Program-made: the position numbers and the translations under genes
Notes under the pieces: model-generated
What the model was told of the DNA's origin: nothing
Database searches by the model: none
What the model saw: only the letters and a program-made list of their open reading frames with translations
Origin: Sediminibacterium salmoneum NBRC 103935
GTDB lineage: Bacteria > Bacteroidota > Bacteroidia > Chitinophagales > Chitinophagaceae
DNA: 42,833 nt
NCBI RefSeq assembly: GCF_000511175.1
Contig: NZ_KI866530.1
Span: 460,277 to 503,109 of the forward strand
Direction: 5' to 3'
Shown: one piece after another, positions 9,601 through 17,696 of the stretch
How positions within the stretch are numbered: the stretch's first letter is position 1
How the letters are laid out: each line of letters begins with the position of its first letter

Positions 9601-11186
9601 GTTACCTGTGCAAATAGTTGTTTAAAGTAAGAACTCAGGTGTTGTGGCTTATTGCTAAGCACTGCCAGCGGTGCATCGTTGCCCATGGATCCAATGGGTT
9701 CTTTTCCATCAATGGCCATGGGAGCAATAATAGTATCAAGGTCTTCGGTTGTATAGCCAAAAGCTTTCTGGTATTTGAATACCTGATCGTGCTCCAGATG
9801 CGTGAACATTACACGCGGTTCGGGTAGTTCTTCTAATCGGATTTTGTATTTATTCAGCCACTCAGCATAGGGTTTCTGTGAACAGATTTTTTGTTTGAGT
9901 TCTTCGTCGGAAATGATTCTTCCTTCGTTCATGTCTACCACAAACATTTTTCCCGGTTGCAATCTTCCTTTCTCTTTTACATTGGCCGGGTCAATGGGTA
10001 ACACACCTGTTTCCGAAGCCATGATGACTCTGTTGTCGTATGTGATGGTATAACGGGATGGCCTTAAACCATTTCTATCTAATGTGGCACCAATCATTTG
10101 TCCGTTGGTAAAAGAAATAGAAGCAGGTCCATCCCAGGGCTCCATTAAACAGGCATGGTATTCATAAAATGCTTTCTTTACCGGATCCATGCTATCGTTG
10201 CCATCCCAGGCTTCCGGAATCAGCATCATCATTACATGTGGTAGAGAACGGCCTGTTAAAGTGAGTAATTCAATCATATTATCCAAACAGGCCGAATCCG
10301 ATTGCCCACTGGTAACAATGGGAAGAATCATATCCAGTTCTTCCTTAGTAAAAGCCGGAGTCGTAAATCCTTTCTCGCTGGATCGAAGCCAGTTTAAATT
10401 ACCCTGAAGCGTATTGATTTCGCCGTTGTGTGCAATGTATCGGAAAGGCTGTGCCAGTTTCCAGGAAGGAAAAGTGTTGGTGGCAAAACGGGAGTGAACC
10501 AGTCCGAATGCCGATACCATTCTTTTGTTGTTCAGGTCGGTAAAGTAATGACGAACCTGATGGCTGGTTAACTGGCCTTTGTAGATGATGGTTCTGGAAG
10601 AAAGCGAGACAATGTAAAATCCAATCTCATCTTTCTTGATGGTATTGTTGATGGTGTGCGAAGCATAGTTGCGAAGAATAAATAATTTTCTTTCGAATGC
10701 CTCTTGGTCCTGAATAGTGTCGGGGCAGGCAATGAATACCTGTTCCATACAGGGCTCAACCGATAGGGCAGAAGGGCCAATATTTTCTTTGTTAACAGGA
10801 ACTTTGCGATAGGCAATGATTTCCAATCCCAGTTTTTCTGCTGCGCGATTAAAAATGTCTCTGCACTCTTCACGAAGGCCGACAGATTTGGGAAAGAAAA
10901 TCATGCCGACACCGTATTTACCAGCATCAGGCAAGTGCTTATCCAACTGAATGCATTCGTCGAAAAAGAATTCATGTGGAATCTGAATCAGAATGCCTGC
11001 TCCATCCCCTGTATTGTTTTCGCAACCACAGGCACCACGGTGTTCCATGTTTTCTAAAACCGTTAACGCATCTGAAATATGCTGGTGACTTTTGTGTCCG
11101 TTGATATTGGCAACGAATCCTATGCCGCAGGCATCGTGTTCAAATGCGGCATTGTAGAGGCCTCCATTGTTTTGGGTACTAAACAT
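6660..11186 (-). CDS. gltB: Glutamate synthase large subunit
   Basis: Large subunit of glutamate synthase: the N-terminal glutaminase releases ammonia, which is channelled to the FMN/[3Fe-4S] site where 2-oxoglutarate becomes glutamate. The 1508-residue length is typical. The class-II amidotransferase nucleophile is Cys20 in DACGIGF, preceded by a short propeptide that would be removed. The synthase domain shows GQLPGHKV and the loop CIMMRKCHLNTCPVG around residue 1135, which holds the three cysteines of the [3Fe-4S] cluster. The C-terminal beta-helix with glycine repeats (GATSGEAFIRGKAGERFAVR) is present. The gene leads the gltB-gltD pair, and adjacency to gltD indicates the NADPH-dependent bacterial type. 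The upstream 143 bases hold no exact -7 box in the gltB direction. Confidence 0.97.
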   Translation of the reverse strand: MFSTQNNGGLYNAAFEHDACGIGFVANINGHKSHQHISDALTVLENMEHRGACGCENNTGDGAGILIQIPHEFFFDECIQLDKHLPDAGKYGVGMIFFPKSVGLREECRDIFNRAAEKLGLEIIAYRKVPVNKENIGPSALSVEPCMEQVFIACPDTIQDQEAFERKLFILRNYASHTINNTIKKDEIGFYIVSLSSRTIIYKGQLTSHQVRHYFTDLNNKRMVSAFGLVHSRFATNTFPSWKLAQPFRYIAHNGEINTLQGNLNWLRSSEKGFTTPAFTKEELDMILPIVTSGQSDSACLDNMIELLTLTGRSLPHVMMMLIPEAWDGNDSMDPVKKAFYEYHACLMEPWDGPASISFTNGQMIGATLDRNGLRPSRYTITYDNRVIMASETGVLPIDPANVKEKGRLQPGKMFVVDMNEGRIISDEELKQKICSQKPYAEWLNKYKIRLEELPEPRVMFTHLEHDQVFKYQKAFGYTTEDLDTIIAPMAIDGKEPIGSMGNDAPLAVLSNKPQHLSSYFKQLFAQVTNPPIDPIREKMVMSLATFAGSNGNLLVEEATACHSVALQHPILNNHELEKIRSIDTGVFQAKTLQMYFRADGKPGSLKAGIDRLCRYAVDAVQDGFEVIILTDRAIDSEHAPIPSLLATAAVHHHLIKKGYRGQVGIIVEAGDVWETHHFACLIGFGATAINPYLALSSIRDMKMSQKLLTDLDVEKLKKNYIKAVNEGLLKVFSKMGISTLQSYQGAQIFEIIGINSSVVDSYFTGATSRIEGMGLDEIARETLAKHFFAFSKKNKVIDRLPLGGVYQWKREGEFHLFNPQTIHLLQDATRKNDYSIFKKYSSLINNQSEHACTLRSQFEFTSHRPSISIDEVEPAENIYKRFATGAMSFGSVSWEAHTTLAIAMNRLGGKSNTGEGGEDEIRYTPLPNGDFMRSAIKQVASARFGVTSLYLSEADEIQIKMAQGAKPGEGGQLPGHKVDEWIGKTRHATPGVGLISPPPHHDIYSIEDLAQLIFDLKNANRAARINVKLVSKAGVGTIAAGVVKAKADVVLIAGHDGGTGASPVSSVKHAGLPWEIGLAETHQTLVKNKLRSRVVVQADGQMKTGRDIAIAALLGAEEWGVATAALIVEGCIMMRKCHLNTCPVGVATQDETLRKRFTGNPDHVVNFFRFITQELREIMAELGFRTVNEMIGQSAYLQQRTDVEHWKYTQLNLSKILFQEPAKDGTGLFASELQDHGLSEVLDWKLLAAAKPAIEKGEKVQAAFPIINTDRTVGTLVSNEITKVYKSKGLPEDTLHFSFKGTAGQSFGAFNTHGLTLELEGDANDYFGKGLSGAKLIVYPDAKAGFVAEQNSIIGNVALYGATSGEAFIRGKAGERFAVRNSGAKVVVEGIGDHGCEYMTGGIAVILGSVGRNFGAGMSGGIAFMYDPAKTFASNCNLEMIELDPLDEGDAAVLKEMIEKHYRYTKSSVAAFLLKDFENQLTQFIKVFPTDFKNALAKTKENSTVLK

Positions 11187-11290
11187 TTAGTCCAGTTTAA
11201 ACGTGGGTTAATAATGGCGGCAATCTGACCTAAATTAAAGAAAAAGGCCCTCAATAAAAAATAATATTTAAACTAATTGGCGTTAGTGTG

Positions 11291-11320
11291 AATAAAATCT
11301 AATAAAAAGACAATTAGATT
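11291..11320 (-). terminator. Probable intrinsic terminator after ispE
   Basis: An exact 8-base inverted repeat, AATCTAAT at 11296-11303 and ATTAGATT at 11313-11320, has a 9-base loop. Read on the minus strand it begins 9 bases past the ispE stop and is followed by a T-rich stretch. The stem is A/T-rich and therefore weak, so function is an inference. The rest of the 11187-11329 spacer is A/T-rich leader for gltB with nothing else recognisable. Confidence 0.55.
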
Positions 11321-11329
11321 AGAAAAGAT

Positions 11330-12139
11330 TTAAGATGTAATGTATACGTTTCCCTTGAAATATTCGCTTATTGCCGGTGATGGCTTTTTATTGAATAGTC
11401 CAAACAAAGTTGATCCGCTTCCACTCATGGCCGCATAGCTTGCGCCTAATGCATACAGCTGATCTTTGATTTCCTGAATGGCAGGGTAAGCTTTAGCGAT
11501 GGGCGCTTCAAAATCATTGCTCAATGAATCTTTCCATTCTTCAACAGGAGACTGAATAATCGATACCAGATTTTTCCCCGATGGACCAGGGGTTATTTGT
11601 TCAAAAGCCCATTTTGTATTCACATGAATGCCAGGGTTCACCAGCACAAACTGCCAACTGGATAAATCAAGAGAAACCGGTTGCAGTATTTCTCCTCTTC
11701 CCGTTGCGTAACAAGCCTGATTGAGAATAAAAAAAGGACAGTCGCTGCCCAGTTGGGCGGCGTAAGCAATGAGTTGTTCGGAACTTAGCTCCAGCTTGTA
11801 TTTGTTATTTAACAATTGCAAAGCAAATGCGCCATCAGCACTTCCTCCACCCAGACCAGCGCCCATGGGAATGTTTTTGTGCAAATGCATTTGCACAGGT
11901 GGCAGATCTGGAAAGTCTTTTTTTAAAAGATGGTAGGCTTTCAAACAAAGATTGCCTTCGGTAGCGCCGGGAATGGTGAGTCCTGTAGAGTGAAAGGAAA
12001 CAGCATCAGCTGTAATTATTTCCAGCATATCCGTCAGGGCAACAGGATAAAATACAGTTTCCAATGAATGAAAGCCATCCGGTCTTTTACCCGTAATGTG
12101 TAATCCAAGATTTATTTTACAATTGGGAAAAACAACCAT
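11330..12139 (-). CDS. ispE: 4-diphosphocytidyl-2-C-methyl-D-erythritol kinase
   Basis: GHMP-family kinase that phosphorylates the 2-hydroxyl of CDP-methylerythritol in the non-mevalonate isoprenoid pathway, in the cytosol. The 269-residue protein has the N-terminal substrate segment KINLGLHITGKRPDGFH, the glycine-rich ATP loop PMGAGLGGGSADGAFAL near residues 91-107, and the C-terminal motif 3 SGSGSTLFGLF near residue 240. These three blocks are diagnostic for IspE within the GHMP superfamily. Its presence implies that this organism makes isoprenoids by the MEP route. It is 18 bases downstream of the bifunctional nuclease gene, suggesting cotranscription. Confidence 0.95.
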   Translation of the reverse strand: MVVFPNCKINLGLHITGKRPDGFHSLETVFYPVALTDMLEIITADAVSFHSTGLTIPGATEGNLCLKAYHLLKKDFPDLPPVQMHLHKNIPMGAGLGGGSADGAFALQLLNNKYKLELSSEQLIAYAAQLGSDCPFFILNQACYATGRGEILQPVSLDLSSWQFVLVNPGIHVNTKWAFEQITPGPSGKNLVSIIQSPVEEWKDSLSNDFEAPIAKAYPAIQEIKDQLYALGASYAAMSGSGSTLFGLFNKKPSPAISEYFKGNVYITS

Positions 12140-12157
12140 AAGGTTTAGTGCAAGGCA

Positions 12158-12751
12158 CTATTTTCTTTTTTTCAATTCATCGCGAATGGCAATGGCTCTG
12201 ATATAATCTTCCTGCTCCAGCACTTCATTCAATAAATGGTTGAGCTCTTCAATGTTCAGGGAACTTAAGTCGGAACGGTCGCTGCTGCTTGCGGGCTCTT
12301 CCATACCCACCCCTTCCATTTTGGGTTTGGCAGCTCCGCCTTCTTCCAGGGCAATGCCTGCAGATTCCAGAATATTATCATAGGTAAATATGGGACATCC
12401 AAAGCGTACCGCCAATGCCAGGGCATCGCTGGTTCTGCTGTCAATTTCAACCGTATCGTTATCGGTATAGCAAACCAGTTTTGAATAGAAAATTCCTTCC
12501 TGTAAATCATTGATGATGATCTCCTGTAATTCCACGCCAAAGGCATTCATGAAGTTTTTCATGAGGTCGTGGGTCAGGGGTCTGCTGGGATGCATATTTT
12601 CCAGCGCTACTGCAATGGCCTGAGCTTCAAATCCTCCAATCACAATGGGCAGACGACGAAGTCCGTTTACTTCACCCAGCACAACTGCATAAGAGTGTGT
12701 CTGTGTAATGCTATGTGAAAGTGCAACAATTTCCAGTTCAATCTTCTTCAT
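12158..12751 (-). CDS. Bifunctional nuclease (DUF151) with C-terminal UVR motif
   Basis: 197 residues. Residues 1 to about 130 match the DUF151/BFN fold (ALSHSITQTHSYAVVLGEV, LPIVIGGFEAQAIAVALE, PSRPLTHDLM, VEIDSRTSDALALAVRFGCPIF), a family named for DNase/RNase activity reported in some members. The last 40 residues form a UVR-like helical hairpin (LNIEELNHLLNEVLEQEDYI then AIAIRDELKKR), which in UvrB/UvrC and ClpATPase partners mediates protein contacts. A low-complexity linker rich in Glu, Gly and Ser joins the two. The biochemical role in Bacteroidota is not established, so nuclease activity is inferred from the family name only. It lies upstream of ispE and downstream of the DUF3817 gene on the same strand. 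Confidence 0.85.
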   Translation of the reverse strand: MKKIELEIVALSHSITQTHSYAVVLGEVNGLRRLPIVIGGFEAQAIAVALENMHPSRPLTHDLMKNFMNAFGVELQEIIINDLQEGIFYSKLVCYTDNDTVEIDSRTSDALALAVRFGCPIFTYDNILESAGIALEEGGAAKPKMEGVGMEEPASSSDRSDLSSLNIEELNHLLNEVLEQEDYIRAIAIRDELKKRK

Positions 12752-12786
12752 AGTGGTTGCTAAATTAACTCAAAAAAGCGAATGAT

Positions 12787-13092
12787 TTATGCCCGCTGCT
12801 GTTTCTTCAGCCATTTATCAAAATAGAAAGTTCCAAATGGGAAAAATGCCGCCAGAAAAGCGTAGATCAGGTAGCGGAAAGGCCATTTCTCCTGTTCTTT
12901 TACCCAAAGTGCCAAAGCCAGATATACAACAAATAAAAGGCCGTGAGCCCAGCCTGTATATTTAACTGCCAGGGGAAAACCAGCCAGGTATTTCAGGGGC
13001 ATGGCAATAGCCAATAAAACCAGTAAAGAAATTCCTTCTACATAACCTACTGCACTGAAAAGTGGATGGTTTTGCTTTGTTGTTTTTTGCAT
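12787..13092 (-). CDS. DUF3817 family small membrane protein
   Basis: 101 residues from the ATG at 13092, or 111 from an upstream in-frame ATG at 13122. The shorter start was preferred because the extra ten residues are polar and precede the region where the family begins, but no ribosome-binding site decides between them. Three hydrophobic segments are visible: VEGISLLVLLAIAMPLKYLA, GLLFVVYLALALWV, and YLIYAFLAAFFPFGTFYF. The GYVEGISLL and PFGTF-DKWL blocks are typical of DUF3817, small integral membrane proteins of unknown function. It is divergent from the cupin gene, with 52 bases between the two starts, so both promoters must lie in that short gap. No exact -7 box was seen there. Confidence 0.8.
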   Translation of the reverse strand: MQKTTKQNHPLFSAVGYVEGISLLVLLAIAMPLKYLAGFPLAVKYTGWAHGLLFVVYLALALWVKEQEKWPFRYLIYAFLAAFFPFGTFYFDKWLKKQQRA

Positions 13093-13144
13093 GGCTGCAA
13101 ATTTACCCAAATTTTTATGCATATTACGAAGCTAAATACCAGTT

Positions 13145-13489
13145 ATGCCTTTATACAATATTCAAGAGATACCTTCTTGCAACTTAATTGAGGGTTATGA
13201 TGCACAGTTTATACATACAGCACAAGCTACTTACTCTCACGTGAAAGCCAAAGCAGGTGCGGTACTGCCAACACATTCGCATCCGCAGGAACAGGTGTCT
13301 TATATACTGGAAGGAAAATTTGAACTGACCGTTGAAGATGTACCATATGAACTAAGCCCTGGTCAGGTTTTTGTGATCCCTTCCAATGCTTTGCACAGTG
13401 GAAGAGCTATAACAGATTGCTTTATACTCGATGTCTTCACGCCTGTGCGTGAAGACTATCGAGAAAAAGGTGGGATTCAATTGGGATAA
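13145..13489 (+). CDS. Cupin domain protein
   Basis: A 114-residue single-domain cupin. The first cupin motif is visible as THSHPQEQVSYILEGKFEL (about residues 42-60), with the two histidines and the glutamate placed as metal ligands, and the second motif as the PGQVFVIPSNALHSG block (about 72-86), which supplies the last histidine. It is therefore probably a small metal-binding beta-barrel protein in the cytosol. The family covers isomerases, dioxygenases and sugar-binding regulators, and nothing in the sequence fixes the substrate. It is a lone plus-strand gene between minus-strand neighbours, ending 12 bases from the etfA stop. Confidence 0.85.
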   Translation: MPLYNIQEIPSCNLIEGYDAQFIHTAQATYSHVKAKAGAVLPTHSHPQEQVSYILEGKFELTVEDVPYELSPGQVFVIPSNALHSGRAITDCFILDVFTPVREDYREKGGIQLG

Positions 13490-13501
13490 AACCCTTTTGA
13501 A

Positions 13502-14467
13502 TTAAGCGCCTGCTTTCAATTTTTGAATAGCTGCAGTTAACTGAGGAACCACTTCAAAAGCATCTCCTACAATACCGTAGTCAGCTGCTTTAAAGAAAGG
13601 TGCTTCAGGGTCTTTATTAATTACAACAATCACTTTAGAGCGGTTTACACCTGCCAGGTGCTGGATGGCACCGGAAATGCCGATGGCAATATATAAATTA
13701 GGAGCAACCTGAACACCGGTTTGTCCAACGTGTTCGTGGTGAGGTCTCCAATGCGCATCGCCTACAGGACGGCTACATGCAGTAGCAGCTCCCAATTCTT
13801 TGGCAAGGTCTAATAAAATACCCCAGTTCTCTGGTCCTTTTAATCCGCGACCTCCACTTACCACAATATCTGCTTCAGTTAAAGGTACTTCACCCGTAAT
13901 TTTATTTACTGCCGTTACTTTTACACGAGGCTGACCAACGGTTGCAGCAAAATCAGCAACTGAGGCGGTTCCTTCAGTTGCAACTGTTTTATAGGAATTC
14001 GGATTCAATGAAATTACTTTTACAGAAGACTGAATGCTGATATTAGCAAAAGCCTTACCGGAGAAAACCGTTTTCTTAACCACAAAACCGTTGCTGGTAT
14101 CAGGAAGTGCACAAGCACCTGCTACCAATCCTGCTTTTAGTTTTGCAGCTACACGGGCAGCAACAGCTTTACCAGTCTGGTTGTGAGAAAATACAATCAC
14201 ATTTGCGCCACTTGCAGCAGCAGCTTCACTGATTACACTAGCATACAATTGTGCATCCAGGTGATTCAATGTTTCATTGGCAACATGATGAATTTTAGTT
14301 ACGCCGTATTTGCCCAATGCAGAAAGATCTTCGGTAACAGTTCCCAACACAATACCTTCTGCAGTAGTGCCCAATTGTTTGGCAAGATCAGCACCATAAG
14401 TGATGGCTTCCAGAGAAGATTTTTTTACATGACCTTCTGTTTGATCGATAAATATTAAAACTGACAT
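13502..14467 (-). CDS. etfA: Electron transfer flavoprotein alpha subunit
   Basis: Forms the FAD-carrying half of the ETF heterodimer that accepts electrons from acyl-CoA dehydrogenases and passes them toward the quinone pool. 321 residues from the ATG at 14467; an in-frame TTG nine bases upstream was rejected. The C-terminal FAD domain is clear: [14 protein letters not shown] near residue 205, [10 protein letters not shown] near 235, [20 protein letters not shown] near 250-270, and [11 protein letters not shown] near 285. The N-terminal part has the nucleotide-binding-like domain common to ETF alpha and beta. It follows etfB by 45 bases on the same strand. Both subunits are complete. Confidence 0.96.
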   Translation of the reverse strand: MSVLIFIDQTEGHVKKSSLEAITYGADLAKQLGTTAEGIVLGTVTEDLSALGKYGVTKIHHVANETLNHLDAQLYASVISEAAAASGANVIVFSHNQTGKAVAARVAAKLKAGLVAGACALPDTSNGFVVKKTVFSGKAFANISIQSSVKVISLNPNSYKTVATEGTASVADFAATVGQPRVKVTAVNKITGEVPLTEADIVVSGGRGLKGPENWGILLDLAKELGAATACSRPVGDAHWRPHHEHVGQTGVQVAPNLYIAIGISGAIQHLAGVNRSKVIVVINKDPEAPFFKAADYGIVGDAFEVVPQLTAAIQKLKAGA

Positions 14468-14512
14468 TTTATACAATTTGAATGGTTAAAAGCATTTACA
14501 TGCTTTGAAAAT

Positions 14513-15256
14513 TTAGATGGCTTTTGCTTCTTCGTGTAATAATCTTACCAGTTCTTCCACGTTGTCTGGTGCTACCAGCTTTACACCCGCTTTTGCCGGC
14601 GGCAATTCAAATCCAACTACAGTAGTTAATGCATCCACTGCAGCAGGTTCAACCACTTTTAATGGCTTGGTTCTGGCAGCCATGATACCACGCATATTGG
14701 GAATGCGCTGTTCAGCCACGCCTTTCTGACAACTTACTACCAAGGGTAGTGCTACTTCTGCTGTTTCTTCTCCGCCTTCAATTTCACGAACTACTGTTGC
14801 AGTAGTGCCATTCAAATCAAATTTGGTGGCCAGGGAAATATAAGGTGCATCTATCAATTCAGCAATCATACCTCCAATAGAAGATCCGTTGTAGTCAATG
14901 GTTTCCTTTCCGGTAAAAACCAAATCATATCCGCCTTGTTTGGCTACTTCCGCAATTTGTGCAGCAATATAGAAAGCATCACTGCTGTCGGTATTCACAC
15001 GTATGGCTTCGTCACCACCCAGGGCCAATGCTTTTCTGATGATGGGCTCTGCATCTGCATTGCCCACAGTTACCAGGTGAATGGTAGCTGCCGGGTTGGC
15101 TTCCTTTAATTCAATGGCTCTTACCAACGAATACCATTCATCGTAAGGATTAATAATCCATTGCACACCTGCTTCATCAAATTTGGTATTGCCATCGGTA
15201 AAGGCAATTTTGGCAGTGGTGTCCGGTGTTTTGCTAACACAAACTAAAATCTTCAT
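14513..15256 (-). CDS. etfB: Electron transfer flavoprotein beta subunit
   Basis: Partner of EtfA and carrier of the structural AMP; 247 residues, the usual length. The N-terminus MKILVCVSKTPDT and the blocks WIINPYDEW, EAIRVNTDSSDAF, FTGKETIDYNGSSIGGMIAE and the C-terminal PNMRGIMAARTKPLKV are characteristic of ETF beta. The sequence motif around residue 120 (GKETIDYNGSSIGG) corresponds to the AMP-binding loop. It is the first gene of the etfB-etfA pair. An exact Bacteroidota -7 box lies 45 bases upstream, and a perfect inverted repeat covers the expected transcription start, suggesting regulated expression. Confidence 0.96.
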   Translation of the reverse strand: MKILVCVSKTPDTTAKIAFTDGNTKFDEAGVQWIINPYDEWYSLVRAIELKEANPAATIHLVTVGNADAEPIIRKALALGGDEAIRVNTDSSDAFYIAAQIAEVAKQGGYDLVFTGKETIDYNGSSIGGMIAELIDAPYISLATKFDLNGTTATVVREIEGGEETAEVALPLVVSCQKGVAEQRIPNMRGIMAARTKPLKVVEPAAVDALTTVVGFELPPAKAGVKLVAPDNVEELVRLLHEEAKAI

Positions 15257-15278
15257 ATGGTTATGATTTATCTATTAA

Positions 15279-15298
15279 ATAGTTGTTTATGCAACTAT
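15279..15298. promoter_or_regulatory. Inverted repeat at the etfB transcription start
   Basis: ATAGTTG (15279-15285) and CAACTAT (15292-15298) form a perfect 7-base inverted repeat around a 6-base centre. It lies just downstream of the etfB -7 box, over the expected start point, so it could be an operator or a hairpin in the 5' leader. No regulator gene is adjacent. Confidence 0.4.
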
Positions 15299-15300
15299 CG

Positions 15301-15308
15301 CAAATATA
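15301..15308 (-). promoter_or_regulatory. Putative -7 box for etfBA
   Basis: Read on the minus strand this is TATATTTG, an exact match to the Bacteroidota -7 consensus TAnnTTTG, 45 bases upstream of the etfB ATG. No clear TTG -33 element was found at the usual spacing. Confidence 0.5.
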
Positions 15309-15367
15309 CTATGAGAAACTAATAACTGTTTGTATTTAACCAAAAAATAACCAAAAAGTTTCAGGCA

Positions 15368-15538
15368 TCATTCCTTAGTTGAAGACTTATCATCTTCTTT
15401 CTTGCTTTCTTTCGCAAAAAATGCCGCCAGGGCAGCCAATTCTGAATTCGTTAATGAATTATCCATCTTAGACAAGGCTTCGTTGGAGAGGGCTTTGTCT
15501 AATTCTTTTTCGTCTTCTTTGTATTGGTCTTTTTCCAC
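15368..15538 (-). CDS. Possible small hypothetical protein (56 aa, GTG start)
   Basis: The 316-base gap between etfB and the TPR gene contains one minus-strand reading frame that looks coding. It starts at a GTG and gives 56 residues that are very rich in Lys, Glu, Asp, Ser and Ala: an acidic/basic N-terminal half (KDQYKEDEKELDKALS), a central KMDNSLTNSELAALAAFFAK, and a charged tail. The middle could form an amphipathic helix. No ATG is available in this frame because a TAG lies four codons upstream of the GTG, and no family is recognised. TAGTTTTA just upstream resembles a -7 box. It could equally be chance open frame, and conservation in relatives would decide. The rest of the gap holds only the etfB promoter region. 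Confidence 0.35.
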   Translation of the reverse strand: MEKDQYKEDEKELDKALSNEALSKMDNSLTNSELAALAAFFAKESKKEDDKSSTKE

Positions 15539-15572
15539 CTTGTAAAACTACGGAATTTCATACTTTAGTTGC

Positions 15573-15884
15573 ATGAACCGAATAGAGCGAATTCAAGAAA
15601 TGCTGAAAGATAATCCTGCGGATCTGTTTCTTAGACATGCATTGGCACTGGAGTGGATTAAAGTGGGGGAGGATGCCAAAGCCCGTCTGTTATTTGAAGC
15701 CATTCTTTCGGATGCCCCGGATTATGTAGGATCTTATTACCATCTGGCTAAATTATTGGAAAGAACAGGGGAGAATGAACTGGCTGTATCCTGGTACGAA
15801 AAGGGGATGGCAGCGGCTAAGGAAGCCAAAGATCAGCATGCCTATAATGAATTACAGGCTGCTTATGAAGACCTGGTTTATTAA
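15573..15884 (+). CDS. Tetratricopeptide-repeat protein, 103 aa
   Basis: A short all-helical protein with at least two TPR-like units. One spans about residues 16-48 (LFLRHALALEWIKVGEDAKA then LLFEAILSDAPDYVGSYYHL) and the next about 50-83 (LAKLLERTGENELAVSWYEK then GMAAAKEAKDQHAY), with the expected small residues at the helix contacts. TPRs make protein-protein interaction surfaces, and no catalytic residues are seen. There is no signal peptide, so it is probably cytosolic. A near-consensus -7 box (TACTTTAG, 15561-15568) ends only 4 bases before the ATG, so the transcript could be nearly leaderless. It precedes hutU by 57 bases. Its partner is unknown. Confidence 0.8.
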   Translation: MNRIERIQEMLKDNPADLFLRHALALEWIKVGEDAKARLLFEAILSDAPDYVGSYYHLAKLLERTGENELAVSWYEKGMAAAKEAKDQHAYNELQAAYEDLVY

Positions 15885-15941
15885 ACCGATCTTCAAAGCT
15901 GTATTGCACAAATAATTTTTAACGATTTCTAAAAGATTGCC

Positions 15942-17627
15942 ATGTCTTACGAAACCCACAAGTACAAAACCCCAACAGGCACTCAGCTTTCCTGTAAAAG
16001 CTGGATTCAGGAAGCTGCTTTACGCATGTTGCTGAATAACCTGGATCCTGCGGTGGCAGAGCGTCCGGAAGATTTAATTGTTTACGGTGGAAGAGGTAAA
16101 GCCGCCCGGAATTTTGAAGCCCTCGACGCCATCATTGCTGCATTAAAATCAATGGAGAACGATGAGTCTTTGTTGATTCAAAGCGGAAAGCCCGTGGGTA
16201 TCATGCGCACACATGCAGATGCTCCTCGTGTACTTATCAGTAATTCGCAGCTGGTTCCCAACTGGGCCAACTGGAAACACTTTACCGAACTGGAACAGAA
16301 GGGACTGATGATGTATGGTCAAATGACCGCAGGCAGCTGGATTTATATTGGCTCGCAGGGTATAGTGCAGGGAACTTTTGAAACCTATGCAGCCCTTGCT
16401 GATAAACATTTTGGCGGAACCTTAAAAGGCACGCTGAATGTAACGGCAGGCTTGGGAGGTATGGGGGGAGCACAACCGCTGGCCATCACCATGAACGAAG
16501 GGGTGGCATTGATTGCAGAAGTAGAAGAATGGCGGATCTGCAAAAGAGTTGAGACTCGTTACCTTGATGAAAAATTCACGGACATCAATCAGGCCATTGA
16601 TCAGGCGCTAATGTATAAGGAAAGAGGTGAAGCCAAAAGTATTGGGGTATTGTGCAATGCGGTGGATTTGTTAAATGCATTGCTGAACAGAAATATTATT
16701 CCGGATACCTTAACAGACCAGACATCTGCACACGATCCTTTGATTGGTTATACACCGCATGACATGAGTAATGAAGCGGCTGCTAAAATGCGCGTGTCTG
16801 ATCCCGAAGGATATATTGCCAGAAGCTATGAAAGCATGTATCTGCACGTGCAACTGATGTTGCGTTTAATGGACAAGGGGGCCATTACTTTTGATTATGG
16901 AAACAATATCAGAGCAAGGGCTCAGGAATACGAAGAACAGCAATCAGCGAAGGGAAATATACTTACTCTACCTGCCGGAAGATCTTTTGATTTTCCGGGA
17001 TTTGTGCCTGCCTATATCCGTCCTTTATTCTGTGAAGGAAAGGGGCCCTTCAGATGGGCTGCCTTAAGCGGAGACCCTGCTGATATTGCAGTGACCGATC
17101 AGGTAATACAAGACCTGTTCCCCGAAAACAAAAGCATGCAACGCTGGATGAAAATGGCAAAAGAAAAAATTGCCTTCCAGGGATTGCCCGCCAGAATCTG
17201 CTGGTTGGGTCAGGGGGAAAGAGAAAAAGCAGGATTGGCATTTAATGAACTGGTAAGAACCGGAAAAGTAAAAGCCCCGCTTGTTATTGGAAGAGACCAT
17301 TTGGATACAGGTTCTGTTGCTTCTCCCAACAGAGAAACAGAAGCCATGATGGATGGTTCTGATGCCGTTGCAGACTGGCCTATATTAAATGCGCTGATGA
17401 ACACTGCCGGAGGTGCCAGCTGGGTATCCCTGCATCATGGTGGCGGGGTAGGAATGGGCTATTCCATTCATGCAGGCATGGTGATTGTTGCCGATGGAAC
17501 CGATGCCGCAGAAGCAAGACTGGCAAGGGTTTTACGCAACGATCCGGGCATTGGAGTTATCAGACATGCCGATGCGGGTTATGCTATTGCCAAGGACACT
17601 GCAGCTAAACATCATTTGGGTTTATAA
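15942..17627 (+). CDS. hutU: Urocanate hydratase
   Basis: Adds water to urocanate to give imidazolonepropionate in histidine degradation, using tightly bound NAD+ as electrophile, in the cytosol. The 561-residue length matches the family. Strong landmarks are [18 protein letters not shown] near residue 127, the Rossmann-like stretch [18 protein letters not shown] near 167, [20 protein letters not shown] near 364 (which includes the conserved active-site cysteine region), and [17 protein letters not shown] near 500. No hutH, hutI, hutG or ftcD gene is found nearby, so the rest of the histidine pathway must lie elsewhere or be missing. Identification itself is secure. Confidence 0.96.
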   Translation: MSYETHKYKTPTGTQLSCKSWIQEAALRMLLNNLDPAVAERPEDLIVYGGRGKAARNFEALDAIIAALKSMENDESLLIQSGKPVGIMRTHADAPRVLISNSQLVPNWANWKHFTELEQKGLMMYGQMTAGSWIYIGSQGIVQGTFETYAALADKHFGGTLKGTLNVTAGLGGMGGAQPLAITMNEGVALIAEVEEWRICKRVETRYLDEKFTDINQAIDQALMYKERGEAKSIGVLCNAVDLLNALLNRNIIPDTLTDQTSAHDPLIGYTPHDMSNEAAAKMRVSDPEGYIARSYESMYLHVQLMLRLMDKGAITFDYGNNIRARAQEYEEQQSAKGNILTLPAGRSFDFPGFVPAYIRPLFCEGKGPFRWAALSGDPADIAVTDQVIQDLFPENKSMQRWMKMAKEKIAFQGLPARICWLGQGEREKAGLAFNELVRTGKVKAPLVIGRDHLDTGSVASPNRETEAMMDGSDAVADWPILNALMNTAGGASWVSLHHGGGVGMGYSIHAGMVIVADGTDAAEARLARVLRNDPGIGVIRHADAGYAIAKDTAAKHHLGL

Positions 17628-17696
17628 TATTCATCCATTTATAATAAAAACCGCAAAACCGCATGGGTACATGCATAAGTTTTGTATTATTACTTT

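Noticed and set aside
10568..10873. 101-residue minus-strand frame inside gltB
   Set aside because: It is an out-of-frame shadow of the well-conserved glutaminase domain with no family features.
17662..17675. GCATG-GGTA-CATGC hairpin after hutU as terminator
   Set aside because: The stem is only five bases and the T-run begins after a five-base gap, which is too weak to support.
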